64,000 nt of DNA from Snodgrassella sp. CFCC 13594 (GCF_001590725.1 NZ_LQXR01000001.1:124001-188000); one strand, 5' to 3'; positions 56,327-64,000 are shown, counted from the stretch's first letter. A program made the numbers and translations. Notes: generated from the letters alone by a model not told the origin.

Positions 56327-57064
56327 ATGACCTTGCAGGCCAAATTGCCACAGCCGCCGCTGCCCGAAGAAACCGTCAATACCATTCGTTCGCGCGAGTC
56401 TTACCATTTACTCAAAATCATGTCTGAGTTTGTGGAAGCGGGCGAAGAGCTGCGTGCCATTCAACCGGCCGTGAGTATTTACGGCAGTGCGCGTACACCG
56501 GTCAGCAGCCCATATTATGCCTTGTGTGAAACCTTAGCACGCCAACTTTCAGATGCGGGATTCGCGGTGATTTCGGGTGGTGGGCCAGGCATTATGGAGG
56601 CGGCCAATAAAGGCGCATTCTACGGCAAAAGCCCAGCGGTGGGGCTGAATATCGAATTGCCACATGAACAGCATGCCAGCGCGTATCAAGATTTATCGGT
56701 GAAATTTAAGCATTTTTTCCCGCGGAAAGTCATGTTTGTGAAGCACGCGATTGCCTATGTCACCTTGCCCGGTGGTTTCGGTACTTTGGATGAGCTGTTT
56801 GAGAGTCTCACGCTGGTGCAGACAGGAAAAAGCCCAATGCGACCCATTGTTTTGGTAGGCAGCGCATTTTGGGGTGGCTTGATTGAGTGGGTACGTACGC
56901 AATTATTGAGCCACGGCTACATTCATGAAAAAGATTTGGATTTGTTGTGTGTCATGGACGATCCAGATGCGATCGTGGCGCACATTTTCGATCATTATGA
57001 GCGCTGTGGTAGCGGTTTATGTGTGCCCATGGACAACAGCATGGAGTGGATGCTGGGGTTGTAA
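56327..57064 (+). CDS. LOG-family protein (Rossmann fold)
   Basis: 245 residues from ATG 56327 (MTLQAKLPQPPLP), preceded by AAAAGGAAAATC; the frame is open to 56273. Family motifs: GGGPGIMEAANKGA and PGGFGTLDELFE. Some LOG proteins release cytokinin bases from nucleotide monophosphates and others are nucleotide 5'-monophosphate nucleosidases. Which reaction is used here is unknown. Confidence 0.92.
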   Translation: MTLQAKLPQPPLPEETVNTIRSRESYHLLKIMSEFVEAGEELRAIQPAVSIYGSARTPVSSPYYALCETLARQLSDAGFAVISGGGPGIMEAANKGAFYGKSPAVGLNIELPHEQHASAYQDLSVKFKHFFPRKVMFVKHAIAYVTLPGGFGTLDELFESLTLVQTGKSPMRPIVLVGSAFWGGLIEWVRTQLLSHGYIHEKDLDLLCVMDDPDAIVAHIFDHYERCGSGLCVPMDNSMEWMLGL

Positions 57065-57262
57065 TTGGATTGGGTGCTGCCATGAAAGCAGGCTCTGAAA
57101 AACATGGATATGTGGCTGTACTCATGGCTTTTTTGAGGTGGTGGGCTGCCTGACGCTTTGACGTGAGTGGCTGGATTTGATATTGAGGGGCCATTTTTGC
57201 GTGCGGTCGGTGGTTAAATGAGCGCAATCAGCATGTTCTGGTTGATGAAAAGGAAGATGCTT

Positions 57263-57826
57263 ATGTTGACGAAACTGGATGCACATAGTGCGTTGGTGTT
57301 GATTGATTTACAAGCCGGTATTTTACAAGGGACATTGGTGCATCCAGCCGAAACCATTGTGCATCAATCGGCATTGCTGGCGAAGGCCTTTCAGGCAGCC
57401 CATCAGCCTGTTGTGTTTGTGACGGTCATCCCTGATGGTGCTTGGGTGCGCACCCGCAAAATGGTGTCCGCACGGCCACCTCATATACCCGGTGACTTTG
57501 CTCAGTTGGATCCAGCGCTACAGCCCACGGCAAATGATTTATTGGTGCGCAAACACCAATGGACGGCCTTTTTTAACACATCATTGCACGCTGAATTACA
57601 AGACCGTGGTATTACCCAATTGGTGCTGGCGGGGGTGTCTACCAGTGTGGGTGTGGAAGGGACGGCGCGCGATGCGGCCGTATTGGGCTACAACTTGGCT
57701 TTTGTTGTCGATGCCATGACCGATCGTCACCCCGACAGTCATCACCATTCTATTACGCGTATTTTCCCGCGCTTGGGTGAGGTGAGCGATACAGAACAAG
57801 TATTGGCCGCATTGGCACAAGCGTAG
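57263..57826 (+). CDS. Isochorismatase-fold hydrolase lacking the catalytic cysteine
   Basis: 187 residues from ATG 57263, with AAAAGGA at 57248-57254; the frame is open to 57218. The Asp is in LVLIDLQAGIL and the Lys in VRKHQWTAF. At the nucleophile position the sequence is GVSTSVGVEGTARDA, with Gly where cysteine hydrolases have Cys. The cis-peptide region is otherwise normal. This matches the group that has TS-IGVEGTAR and also PhzD-like isochorismatases. Substrate unknown. It is followed after 18 bases by the CPBP protease gene. Confidence 0.85.
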   Translation: MLTKLDAHSALVLIDLQAGILQGTLVHPAETIVHQSALLAKAFQAAHQPVVFVTVIPDGAWVRTRKMVSARPPHIPGDFAQLDPALQPTANDLLVRKHQWTAFFNTSLHAELQDRGITQLVLAGVSTSVGVEGTARDAAVLGYNLAFVVDAMTDRHPDSHHHSITRIFPRLGEVSDTEQVLAALAQA

Positions 57827-57844
57827 TCAGATAAGGAGCAAATT

Positions 57845-58567
57845 GTGGCAAACAATCATGAGGGTTGGACCTCATCGCGGTTGTGGGCAGTGGTGGCACT
57901 ATGCTTGTTTGTACCGGCGCCCAGTATTGGGGTGATGGTGGCCTTGCATGCGGAAATGGGGCAGCTGGGTACGCTGTTGTGGGGGTTGGCTAAATTATGG
58001 CTGTTTATCGGACCGGCGCTGTGGTGGTTGTGTGTGCAACGCCAACCATGGAGTTGGTCACCGCCGCAATTGGGTGGCTTTGGTGTGGCGGTTGTTTTAG
58101 GCCTGGTAATGGTGCTGGTCATCTGGGGCGGATTTTGGTTTTGGGGTCTGCAATACATTGATTTGGGGCAATTGCGGCACAAAATGCAGGTAGTTGGTCT
58201 GACTGATCCCTGGCGCTATGGCTGGGTGTGCCTATATTGGATTGCGGTTAATTCATTGTTGGAAGAATATGTGTTTCGCTTTTTTCTGTATCGGCAATGC
58301 GAAACCATTGTGGGGCATGGCAATTGGGTCGCGGTGTTGTTGGCGGCTTTATTTTTTACGGTTCACCATACCTTAGCCTTGGCTGCCTATGTGCCGTGGC
58401 AGCAAAATGTGTTGGCTTCTTTGGGGGTGTTTACGGCCGGCGCAATATGGTCGGCTTTGTATGCGCGTTATCGCAGTATTTGGCCTGGCTTTGTGTGCCA
58501 TGCCTTGGCCGATGTAGGGGTATTCAGTGTGGGGGCGTATTTGTTATTTGGCGCAGCTGGGCAGTGA
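57845..58567 (+). CDS. CPBP-family intramembrane glutamic protease
   Basis: 240 residues from GTG 57845, with AAGGAGCAAATT ahead. Seven or so hydrophobic segments. The three family motifs are present: EEYVFRFFLYR (EExxxR), FFTVHHTLA and FVCHALADVG. Relatives cleave prenylated proteins in eukaryotes or act in bacteriocin immunity and scaffolding in bacteria; no bacteriocin gene is nearby. Co-transcribed with the upstream hydrolase. Confidence 0.86.
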   Translation: MANNHEGWTSSRLWAVVALCLFVPAPSIGVMVALHAEMGQLGTLLWGLAKLWLFIGPALWWLCVQRQPWSWSPPQLGGFGVAVVLGLVMVLVIWGGFWFWGLQYIDLGQLRHKMQVVGLTDPWRYGWVCLYWIAVNSLLEEYVFRFFLYRQCETIVGHGNWVAVLLAALFFTVHHTLALAAYVPWQQNVLASLGVFTAGAIWSALYARYRSIWPGFVCHALADVGVFSVGAYLLFGAAGQ

Positions 58568-58572
58568 AAATT

Positions 58573-58605
58573 TGTGGTTGCCTGAAGCCGTTCAGGCAGC
58601 CACAA
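58573..58605. terminator. DUS-type hairpin between CPBP and DUF815 genes
   Basis: TGTGGTTGCCTGAA, GCCG, TTCAGGCAGCCACA: a 14-base stem with one G-T pair, at a convergent junction. Confidence 0.8.
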
Positions 58606-58637
58606 GTTCGACCATTTTAATGCGCAGATGGCCTTGA

Positions 58638-59513
58638 TTAGCGTCCTTTTTCTACGACACGCTGATCTACTTCTCGTCCTGCCCAGTCGCACACAAATTG
58701 CCAAGCCACACGCCCGGAGCGACTGCCTCTGCTTAGGCTCCAATTTAAAGCTGCCTGACGTGCCGTTTCGTCAAACGGTAAGCCAGCATCCTCCAGCCAG
58801 TTTGCCACTGCTTGTAAATAGGCAGTTTGGTCGAATGGATAAAAACTCAGCCATAAACCGAATCGGTCTGACAGCGATACTTTTTCTTCTACTGCTTCTT
58901 TGGGGTGCACTTCACCTTTGTGGCCAGTAGTTGCTTCATTATCAGCCATGTATTCGGGCATCAAATGGCGTCGATTTGATGTGGCATATACCAACACATT
59001 GGCACAACGTACGGATAAACCGCCATCCAAGGTGGTTTTTAATGCCTTATAGGCATCATCACCATCTTCAAAAGACAAGTCATCACAAAAAATAAGGTAT
59101 TTCTCCGGTCGTTTGGCCAAAATCGTGAGTAGATAAGGCAATGTGAGTAAGTCGCTTTTGTCTACCTCGATGAGCCGCAACCCTTGTGCTGCATATTCGT
59201 GTAACAGCGCTTTGACCAGCGATGATTTGCCCGTGCCCCGAGCGCCTGTCATCAATACATTATTAGCGGGGCGGCCTGCTAAAAATTGTTGGGTATTGCG
59301 CACCAATTGCTGCATTTGTGTGTCTATGGCCGCCAAGCGGCTGAGCGCAAAGGTATGGGGTTTGGGTAATCCCATCAACACCCCTTTATTACCGATTTTT
59401 TGCCAACGATAGGCCAGCGCTGACCAATCGGGCTCGTGTGTCTCGGGTGGTAGCCACGCATCAAGCCGTCGCAATATTGACGCGGATTGACGTAAAAAAG
59501 ATTTTAATTTCAT
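58638..59513 (-). CDS. DUF815 family ATPase (AAA+)
   Basis: 291 residues from ATG 59513 (MKLKSFLRQSASIL); the longer frame is unsupported. Walker A GARGTGKSSLVKALL, Walker B YLIFCDDLSFEDGD and sensor region ANVLVYATSNRRHL. The C-terminal region SRGSRSGRVAWQF is characteristic. Function is not known in detail for the family. The ATG is 32 bases after the SirB-type gene on the same strand. Confidence 0.88.
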   Translation of the reverse strand: MKLKSFLRQSASILRRLDAWLPPETHEPDWSALAYRWQKIGNKGVLMGLPKPHTFALSRLAAIDTQMQQLVRNTQQFLAGRPANNVLMTGARGTGKSSLVKALLHEYAAQGLRLIEVDKSDLLTLPYLLTILAKRPEKYLIFCDDLSFEDGDDAYKALKTTLDGGLSVRCANVLVYATSNRRHLMPEYMADNEATTGHKGEVHPKEAVEEKVSLSDRFGLWLSFYPFDQTAYLQAVANWLEDAGLPFDETARQAALNWSLSRGSRSGRVAWQFVCDWAGREVDQRVVEKGR

Positions 59514-59545
59514 GATGTTCTTTTGTTGGGTGTGTTGGGGTTTAT

Positions 59546-59923
59546 TTACAGTAGGGGCTTGAAATCGGCCAGTAAAGCCATGCTTAAAAAACACAGGAGC
59601 GCCAAAACATATGTCATCAGGCTGCGCCCGCTGCGTGGCACCGATTTTAAGGCAATGGCACCAATAACAATATACACCACCAATAAAATCAGCTTTAGCC
59701 CGAGCCAATTGGCATTCTCAAATGGGATGTAGTGGGTGATGATGATCAATGAGATGCCGCTGAGCAGCAAAAGGGTGTCATTGATGTGGGGGAGAATGTG
59801 CAAAAATCGTGGCAATGGCTTGTGTGGCAGGGCCAAACGCAAGCCAAAACGCAAATTAAATAACACAAAAGTGGTCACCACAAAAAACAGATGACACAAT
59901 TTCATCGCGGTATAGGGGTTCAT
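59546..59923 (-). CDS. SirB-family membrane protein
   Basis: 125 residues from ATG 59923 (MNPYTAMKLCHLFFVVTTFVLFNLRFGLRL); an ATG at 59938 would add five residues. Four hydrophobic segments: LFFVVTTFVLFNL, the INDTLLLLSGISLIIITH stretch, LKLILLVVYIVIGAIAL and YVLALLCFLSMALL. The HxxxNxxFG and HINDTLLLL features match the SirB2 group. Function unknown. The FNR-like box at 60004 lies 80 bases upstream and could serve this gene too. Confidence 0.8.
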   Translation of the reverse strand: MNPYTAMKLCHLFFVVTTFVLFNLRFGLRLALPHKPLPRFLHILPHINDTLLLLSGISLIIITHYIPFENANWLGLKLILLVVYIVIGAIALKSVPRSGRSLMTYVLALLCFLSMALLADFKPLL

Positions 59924-60003
59924 GGCAATCTTTGTCATCCAGTTTGGGTAAAATACATCATAAAATTTTGAGAATATGAAATCAGCATACAAAGCGCAAA
60001 ATC

Positions 60004-60017
60004 TTGACTTGCATCAA
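60004..60017. promoter_or_regulatory. FNR-like binding site
   Basis: TTGACTTGCATCAA: one mismatch to the FNR consensus TTGAT-N4-ATCAA. Its centre (60010.5) is about 40.5 bases upstream of the expected start at 60051, the position of a class II activator site. Confidence 0.7.
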
Positions 60018-60038
60018 AGTCAGGAATGGGCATTTGAT

Positions 60039-60044
60039 TATAAT
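60039..60044 (+). promoter_or_regulatory. -10 element of the small RNA
   Basis: TATAAT, perfect consensus. There is no -35 hexamer at normal distance, which fits an activator-dependent promoter. Confidence 0.75.
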
Positions 60045-60050
60045 GAATCC

Positions 60051-60116
60051 CGAAACATTTGGTTTCCTCTTGATGTGTGTGTGTTTGGGTGTGACGACAA
60101 GTCACACCTTTTTTTT
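60051..60116 (+). ncRNA. Candidate small regulatory RNA under FNR control (AniS/FnrS-like)
   Basis: An unannotated transcript of about 66 bases on the plus strand, between two minus-strand genes. It starts near 60051, then forms a short hairpin GAAAC-ATTTG-GTTTC (60052-60066), a pyrimidine-rich open stretch TCCTCTTGATGTGTGTG and a terminator GGTGTGAC-GACAA-GTCACACC with eight T's (60088-60116). The promoter is an FNR-like box plus TATAAT. This matches the layout of anaerobically induced, Hfq-type sRNAs described in pathogenic Neisseria. CCTC in the linker is complementary to the GAGG of ribosome binding sites. No protein is encoded. The identity as AniS/FnrS relative is inference. Confidence 0.7.
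60088..60116 (+). terminator. Strong intrinsic terminator of the small RNA
   Basis: GGTGTGAC (60088-60095), GACAA, GTCACACC (60101-60108), TTTTTTTT (60109-60116). No plus-strand gene lies upstream other than the proposed RNA. Confidence 0.92.
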
Positions 60117-60124
60117 GTTTTGAT

Positions 60125-61708
60125 TTATTGCAAGTCAGCTGGCAATGGATCATTGGGTAACGCATCAACAGCTTGTACTTGCTTATTAAAATTCAAAACC
60201 ATATGGTCTTTTTGTGTGGTTTCGCCAAAAAATGTCTGGCTGTGGGGTAATTGCGGCGTGCTTAAGCCCAACCAAGCGGCCAACCCATCCATCAAGTAGA
60301 AGCCAGTACGGTCTGCGCGGATGTGTTTGACACCTTGACCATCGCTGTTTACCACCACCAGTGGGATGTGGTAATTCTGCCGATAACGGTCATTGTGGCG
60401 CAAGATGCTGGATGATTTCACCAATTCGTTTTTCTCGTAAGTGTCTTTGTCGTGGCTTAAACCATGATCACTGAAATACAGCATGCTAAATGGTTGCTGT
60501 GTTTGACCCAATGTTTGGTAAATCTGCTTTAATACCTGATCAGTAAACGCGATGCTGTCGATGTAGCAATTGCTATTTTTGTTTTCAACATAATGGTGTG
60601 GCGCTGAGCGAATGCGGTCGCAAGGATTGGGGTGAGAGCCAATTAAGTGCAGCACAATTAATCTATTTTGGCCTGATTGTATTGGTTGCGCCAATGCTTG
60701 TTTGAGCCAAGGAATCAGCTGATCATCATAGGTGTCCTGACCAAAATCGTAGCCAGTGGTTTTCAAGAAATGCACATAATGGGCTTGATGTGCGATGGCG
60801 GAAATGGTGGTGTCGTATTGACCTAAGGCTCCCTGATTGGATAGCCAAGCGGTTTGCATGCCGGCTTTGTTGGCCAGAGACATAAGGTTGTTTTGCAGGC
60901 TAAAGCCTTGATGGTTGCTCAGGCTTAGACCATAAAGTAAAGCAATGGGGGTATTGGGACCCGCAGCATACATATTATCCAATACCACGTTGGCATGTTG
61001 CTGCAAGAAAGGTGTATCTGCTTGCTTGAAACCATAGAGCTGCATGTAATCACTGCGCATGCTTTCACCCACCACCAATACATAGTTTCGATAGGGTTGA
61101 TGAACAGAGGTAACGGTCCAGTTATCGGGTTGAGCTAAGTCTGCTTTGAGTTTGGCTAATTCAGCGAAATAGGCTTTGGGTTGAAAATAGGCATCGGCCA
61201 AAAATTCAATAGGCATCACTCGCATCGGAAAACCGCCTACGGTATAGCCTTTCTTTGCTGTTGATAACGTCATGATGGCGATGGCGAGCAGCATGACGGC
61301 ACTCCACAGCCAATGAAAATGGGCAGAAGGTATTTTTTTGACCCAGACGGCGCTGAAGCCTGCCATGAATGCCAATACCACAGTCGCCAAGTAGGTTGAC
61401 CAACCAATGGCGCTTAAATATTCTTGGGCCTCGCTGGCGCTGGTGCTGAGCAGCGAGGCCACAATACCAAAACTGGGTCGACCATATAAAGCTGCTGTGG
61501 GGTGGTAGAGCGCTATGATCACCGCCAGTAACCATAATACCCATGCCAATATTTGAGGACAAAAACGGTGTAGCAATATTAGGAAAAACCAAGTTTCCAC
61601 AATGCGATTCGGATTGGGTGGATAGGCCAGCGCGTATATGCTGGCGACGCTCAATACCAAGAGCCAAGCCAACCAAATGGCGTAACGAAGTTTCGGTGAT
61701 ACTGTCAT
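60125..61708 (-). CDS. Phosphoethanolamine transferase-like membrane sulfatase-fold protein
   Basis: 527 residues. Five N-terminal membrane helices are followed by a periplasmic alkaline phosphatase-fold domain. Family residues: GESMRSDYMQLYGF (metal-binding Glu), GPNTPIALLYG with the expected Thr nucleophile, and YFSDHGLSHDKD (Asp-His pair). Several His and Cys in HPNPCDRIR and NSNCYIDS are also typical. In Neisseria relatives modify lipid A, core or pili with phosphoethanolamine; the target here is unknown. The ATG at 61708 has CAGGA nearby. Confidence 0.85.
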   Translation of the reverse strand: MTVSPKLRYAIWLAWLLVLSVASIYALAYPPNPNRIVETWFFLILLHRFCPQILAWVLWLLAVIIALYHPTAALYGRPSFGIVASLLSTSASEAQEYLSAIGWSTYLATVVLAFMAGFSAVWVKKIPSAHFHWLWSAVMLLAIAIMTLSTAKKGYTVGGFPMRVMPIEFLADAYFQPKAYFAELAKLKADLAQPDNWTVTSVHQPYRNYVLVVGESMRSDYMQLYGFKQADTPFLQQHANVVLDNMYAAGPNTPIALLYGLSLSNHQGFSLQNNLMSLANKAGMQTAWLSNQGALGQYDTTISAIAHQAHYVHFLKTTGYDFGQDTYDDQLIPWLKQALAQPIQSGQNRLIVLHLIGSHPNPCDRIRSAPHHYVENKNSNCYIDSIAFTDQVLKQIYQTLGQTQQPFSMLYFSDHGLSHDKDTYEKNELVKSSSILRHNDRYRQNYHIPLVVVNSDGQGVKHIRADRTGFYLMDGLAAWLGLSTPQLPHSQTFFGETTQKDHMVLNFNKQVQAVDALPNDPLPADLQ

Positions 61709-61751
61709 GCGCGTTTCCTGCGTTGGCCACGGTGGTGGCGAGATGGGTTAT

Positions 61752-62762
61752 TTAAGCGTTGTGGGTGGTGGGGGTGAAGCGGTCGGCAAAAAAAGCAGAT
61801 TCAGGCAGCCCACATTCATTAATGCAGCGCATGTAAGCGTCATCAATCATGTGGGGATTGCCGCAGGCATACACTTCATGATTGTGTAAATCAGGATGGT
61901 TACGAATGGCGCAGTCTTGCACATGACCGCTCAAGCCCGCCCAAGCAGCAGAAGGATGGGAGGCCACCAAATGGATTTGCGCATGAGGCATAGCGCCCAT
62001 CAAAGCCATGATGGCGGCGGTGTCATAAAACCATTCGTTTTGGCTCATGCCCCAGTAAAGGGCAAGTGGACGCGGTGATGCAGTGCGCACCAATTGGGCG
62101 AGCATGGCTTTGATGGGTGCAATGCCGGTGCCTGTGGCGAGCATTAGCAGTGGCTTGGCGTTTTCTTGCAGAGCAAAAGAGCCTAGAGGTAACTGCAGAC
62201 GCAGCATGCTGTTGATGGGCAGCTTGCCTGAAAATAGCGGTTCCGAAAACACCCCATCGGCATGGCGTCGTACATGTAATTCGAGGGTGTGATTGGTTTC
62301 ATCATAAGCGGCAATGGAATAACTGCGGCGCTGTTGTTGGCGCAGTAAGACATCTGCATATTGACCAGGATGAAAGTGAAGTGATTTGTTCTTGGGTAAC
62401 GCCAATGTCAACACGGCATAATTGCCATAAATGACAAGTCCACTGATTTTGGTAGGCATAATGTGCGGGACAATGGCTTGCGCACCTTGATATTTTGGCA
62501 TAGTGACAACCACATCACTTTGCGCAGCAGTGCAACAAAGCAAGATTTGGCCATGATTTAGGTCGGCCTCACTCAAGGCCTGTTGCACCTGTAAAACGCT
62601 GACATGGCCGCTGTCTAAATGCGCTTGACAGGCGCCGCAGGTGCCGCTTTGACAGGCATGCGGCAGTGGCAACCCTTGCTGCTTGGCGGCGGACAATATG
62701 GTTTCATCGGCGTTAACGGTGAATGTTTCCTGTGCCGGTTCAACCGTGACGTGAAAAGACAT
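61752..62762 (-). CDS. Ferredoxin-NAD(P)H reductase type protein with N-terminal 2Fe-2S domain
   Basis: 336 residues from ATG 62762 (MSFHVTVEPAQETFTV); a longer frame to 62843 is unsupported. The N-terminal plant-type 2Fe-2S ferredoxin domain has ACQSGTCGAC (C-x4-C-x2-C) and LLCCTA as fourth ligand. The FAD domain shows RRSYSIA and the NAD domain LLMLATGTGIAPIKAM. The domain order is that of phenol hydroxylase/CDP-6-deoxy-glucoseen reductases. Partner oxygenase not found here. Confidence 0.87.
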   Translation of the reverse strand: MSFHVTVEPAQETFTVNADETILSAAKQQGLPLPHACQSGTCGACQAHLDSGHVSVLQVQQALSEADLNHGQILLCCTAAQSDVVVTMPKYQGAQAIVPHIMPTKISGLVIYGNYAVLTLALPKNKSLHFHPGQYADVLLRQQQRRSYSIAAYDETNHTLELHVRRHADGVFSEPLFSGKLPINSMLRLQLPLGSFALQENAKPLLMLATGTGIAPIKAMLAQLVRTASPRPLALYWGMSQNEWFYDTAAIMALMGAMPHAQIHLVASHPSAAWAGLSGHVQDCAIRNHPDLHNHEVYACGNPHMIDDAYMRCINECGLPESAFFADRFTPTTHNA

Positions 62763-62842
62763 AAGCAATGTCAGCAGAACTGCCTCAATCAATAAAGGCT
62801 GCCATGTTAGCGCTGCCTTGGTTAAAAGCCAAGTCGAGCACA

Positions 62843-62854
62843 TTCAGGCAGCCT
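62843..62854 (-). repeat. DNA uptake sequence, exact 12-mer
   Basis: TTCAGGCAGCCT, single copy between the amino acid binding protein gene and the reductase gene. Confidence 0.85.
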
Positions 62855-62902
62855 ATATAAAATGTGAAATGCTTAATCGCGCATCAAAGTCTATGCAGTG
62901 GC

Positions 62903-63703
62903 TTATTTGGTTTTGGCAAAATAGGTGTCGTGTAATTTATCGTATTCACCTGACGCCCGCACTTTTTCTAACGCTGCATTCAGCATTTTCAGTGCAGCTT
63001 CATCGTTTTTGCGTACCGCAAAGCCATAGTGCTCTGCTGGAAAATCGGGCACAGTTACCATATGAAAGCCCTTATCGCCATTGTTCTTAACATAATTGGC
63101 GACCACGGCGCTGTCACTCACTACCGCATCTACGCCACCACTTTCCAATTCTTTCAAAGCCAGTGGCACGCTGTCGAAGCGGGCAATTTTGGGGCTGGTG
63201 GCACCCAATAATTTCTGGGCAGCTAAATCGCCTGTTTGGCCAGTAGCCACACCAATGCGTGCCATATTTTTTAATTCTTCAGCCGATTTCAGCTCTTTGC
63301 CTTGCGGCACCAGAATAACTTGGGTAATTTCAAAATAAGGCTCACTAAAGGCCATGGTTTGTTTGCGTTCATCCGTGATGGTCACGGCTGCGGCCACCAT
63401 GTCGATATCACCGTTGTTTAAGCTCGCAAATAGGCCATCCCAAGGTTGATCTTTAAAGGTGACTTTAAAGCCGCCCGCTTTAGCCAGCGCATTCATTAGG
63501 TCAATGTCGAAGCCAGTCAATTGGCCATTGGCACCTTGTGATTCAAAAGGTGCAAATTCGGCGTTGGTGCCCACAATATAGGTTTTGCCAGCAGATGGCG
63601 TTGCGCTGGCATCTGCGCTTGACGCTTCGTGTTGGCCGCCGCATCCGGCCAATGCCAGACCTGCTGCGGCACACAGAGCTGTAAATTTGATTTTGATGTT
63701 CAT
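62903..63703 (-). CDS. Amino acid ABC transporter substrate-binding lipoprotein
   Basis: 266 residues from ATG 63703 with AAAGGGATAGCGCC ahead. Lipobox signal ending LALAGC, then a Ser/Ala linker, then a type II periplasmic-binding fold: VGTNAEFAPFESQGANGQLTGFDIDLM, DGLFASLNNGDIDMVAA, ITDERKQTMAFSEPYFE and VATGQTGDLAAQKLL. Ligand is a polar amino acid by family. No permease or ATPase gene is next to it. Confidence 0.92.
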   Translation of the reverse strand: MNIKIKFTALCAAAGLALAGCGGQHEASSADASATPSAGKTYIVGTNAEFAPFESQGANGQLTGFDIDLMNALAKAGGFKVTFKDQPWDGLFASLNNGDIDMVAAAVTITDERKQTMAFSEPYFEITQVILVPQGKELKSAEELKNMARIGVATGQTGDLAAQKLLGATSPKIARFDSVPLALKELESGGVDAVVSDSAVVANYVKNNGDKGFHMVTVPDFPAEHYGFAVRKNDEAALKMLNAALEKVRASGEYDKLHDTYFAKTK

Positions 63704-63875
63704 TGGCGCTATCCCTTTCAGCACAGTAAAAAGTTAAATTCAGATGATATTTGGCAAATGCTGGTTGTTTTATCAAAAATAATGCCGAAATCCATCAATT
63801 TCGTTGTATTTTAACATAAATATACACAGAAGCTTGGGCCGGGGTTTTGTGCGGTAAGAAAAAACCGCCGAGGGT

Positions 63876-63883
63876 GCTATAAT
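63876..63883 (+). promoter_or_regulatory. Extended -10 promoter upstream of panC
   Basis: TGC-TATAAT with the hexamer at 63878-63883; no clear -35. Start near 63890. A small hairpin (GCGGT, AAGAAAA, ACCGC at about 63851-63868) lies just upstream. Confidence 0.55.
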
Positions 63884-63901
63884 CCGTGCTTTGGCGTGCT
63901 T

Positions 63902-63927
63902 AGGCTGCCTGAAGGTCTTTGGGCAGC
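63902..63927 (+). repeat. DUS with imperfect inverted partner in the panC leader
   Basis: Exact AGGCTGCCTGAA (63902-63913), GGTCTTT, then GGGCAGCC; it would form a 7-bp hairpin in the panC 5' leader. Confidence 0.6.
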
Positions 63928-63960
63928 CATTCTGTGCGTGTTGCGAAAAGGTGAGTCACT

Positions 63961-64000
63961 ATGCAATTGATTCATACCATTGATGACTTGCGTCAATGGC
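63961..64000 (+). CDS. panC: Pantoate-beta-alanine ligase, first 13 codons
   Basis: The window ends in this gene. The readable start MQLIHTIDDLRQW matches the PanC N-terminus. AAAAGGTGAGTCACT precedes the ATG, a good ribosome binding site. Assignment rests on 13 residues plus the start context. Confidence 0.65.
   Translation, partial: MQLIHTIDDLRQW

Noticed and set aside
57845..58567. CPBP protease as part of a bacteriocin or defence cassette
   Set aside because: No precursor peptide, transporter or immunity gene nearby; neighbours are metabolic genes.

Overview
The window is an ordinary-looking chromosomal stretch of a betaproteobacterium in the family Neisseriaceae. The best evidence is the DNA uptake sequence AGGCTGCCTGAA (reverse TTCAGGCAGCCT). 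I located at least 21 exact copies, both as inverted pairs behind genes and singly, some inside genes. As I recall the published DUS dialects, this 12-mer is the Simonsiella-type form (AG-simDUS), not the Neisseria GCCGTCTGAA form. The genus cannot be fixed from this window. I see no phage, insertion sequence, CRISPR array or defence island.

Layout. 1-7020 is a TCA cluster: sucA (3' part), sucB, a lipoprotein, lpd, sucC, sucD. 7110-12148 (mostly minus strand) holds a zinc metallopeptidase, an S4 RNA-binding protein, pncB, a basic amino acid decarboxylase and a small protein. 12455-16052 (plus) holds hpnD-hpnE (squalene synthesis), a GAF-like protein and ribA, followed by tRNA-Val and tRNA-Asp. 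16562-18989 is hemA-prfA (minus). 19659-24038 holds pdxH, cysK, two lipoproteins, lpxH and an ArsC-like protein. 24161-34621 holds a fatty acid desaturase, a DUF945 protein, a nitronate monooxygenase, glpK, a cold-shock/DUF1294 protein, an EamA exporter divergent from a LysR regulator, and prfC. 35232-41717 holds icd, dinB, an LprI-like lipoprotein, a cupin and rnr, then tRNA-Leu. 42255-50830 holds metX-metW, a DUF3761-like secreted protein, a lipid-type operon (acyltransferase, two thioesterases, DUF1176), a SulP transporter and mtnN. 50967-64000 holds an SbmA/BacA transporter, a CDP-alcohol phosphatidyltransferase, polA, a LOG protein, an isochorismatase-fold hydrolase, a CPBP protease, a DUF815 ATPase, a SirB protein, a phosphoethanolamine transferase-like protein, a ferredoxin reductase, an amino acid binding protein and the first codons of panC.

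The most interesting object is not a protein gene. Between the SirB gene and the phosphoethanolamine transferase gene lies a compact plus-strand unit: an FNR-like box (60004-60017), a perfect -10 TATAAT (60039-60044), and about 66 bases of transcript with a 5' hairpin, a pyrimidine-rich linker and a strong terminator with eight T's (60088-60116). It looks like an oxygen-controlled small regulatory RNA of the AniS/FnrS type known in pathogenic Neisseria.

Three otherwise normal genes (sucA, the decarboxylase gene and pdxH) each carry one missing base that breaks the frame. All three can be restored by adding a single base, so sequencing error is at least as likely as real gene decay.
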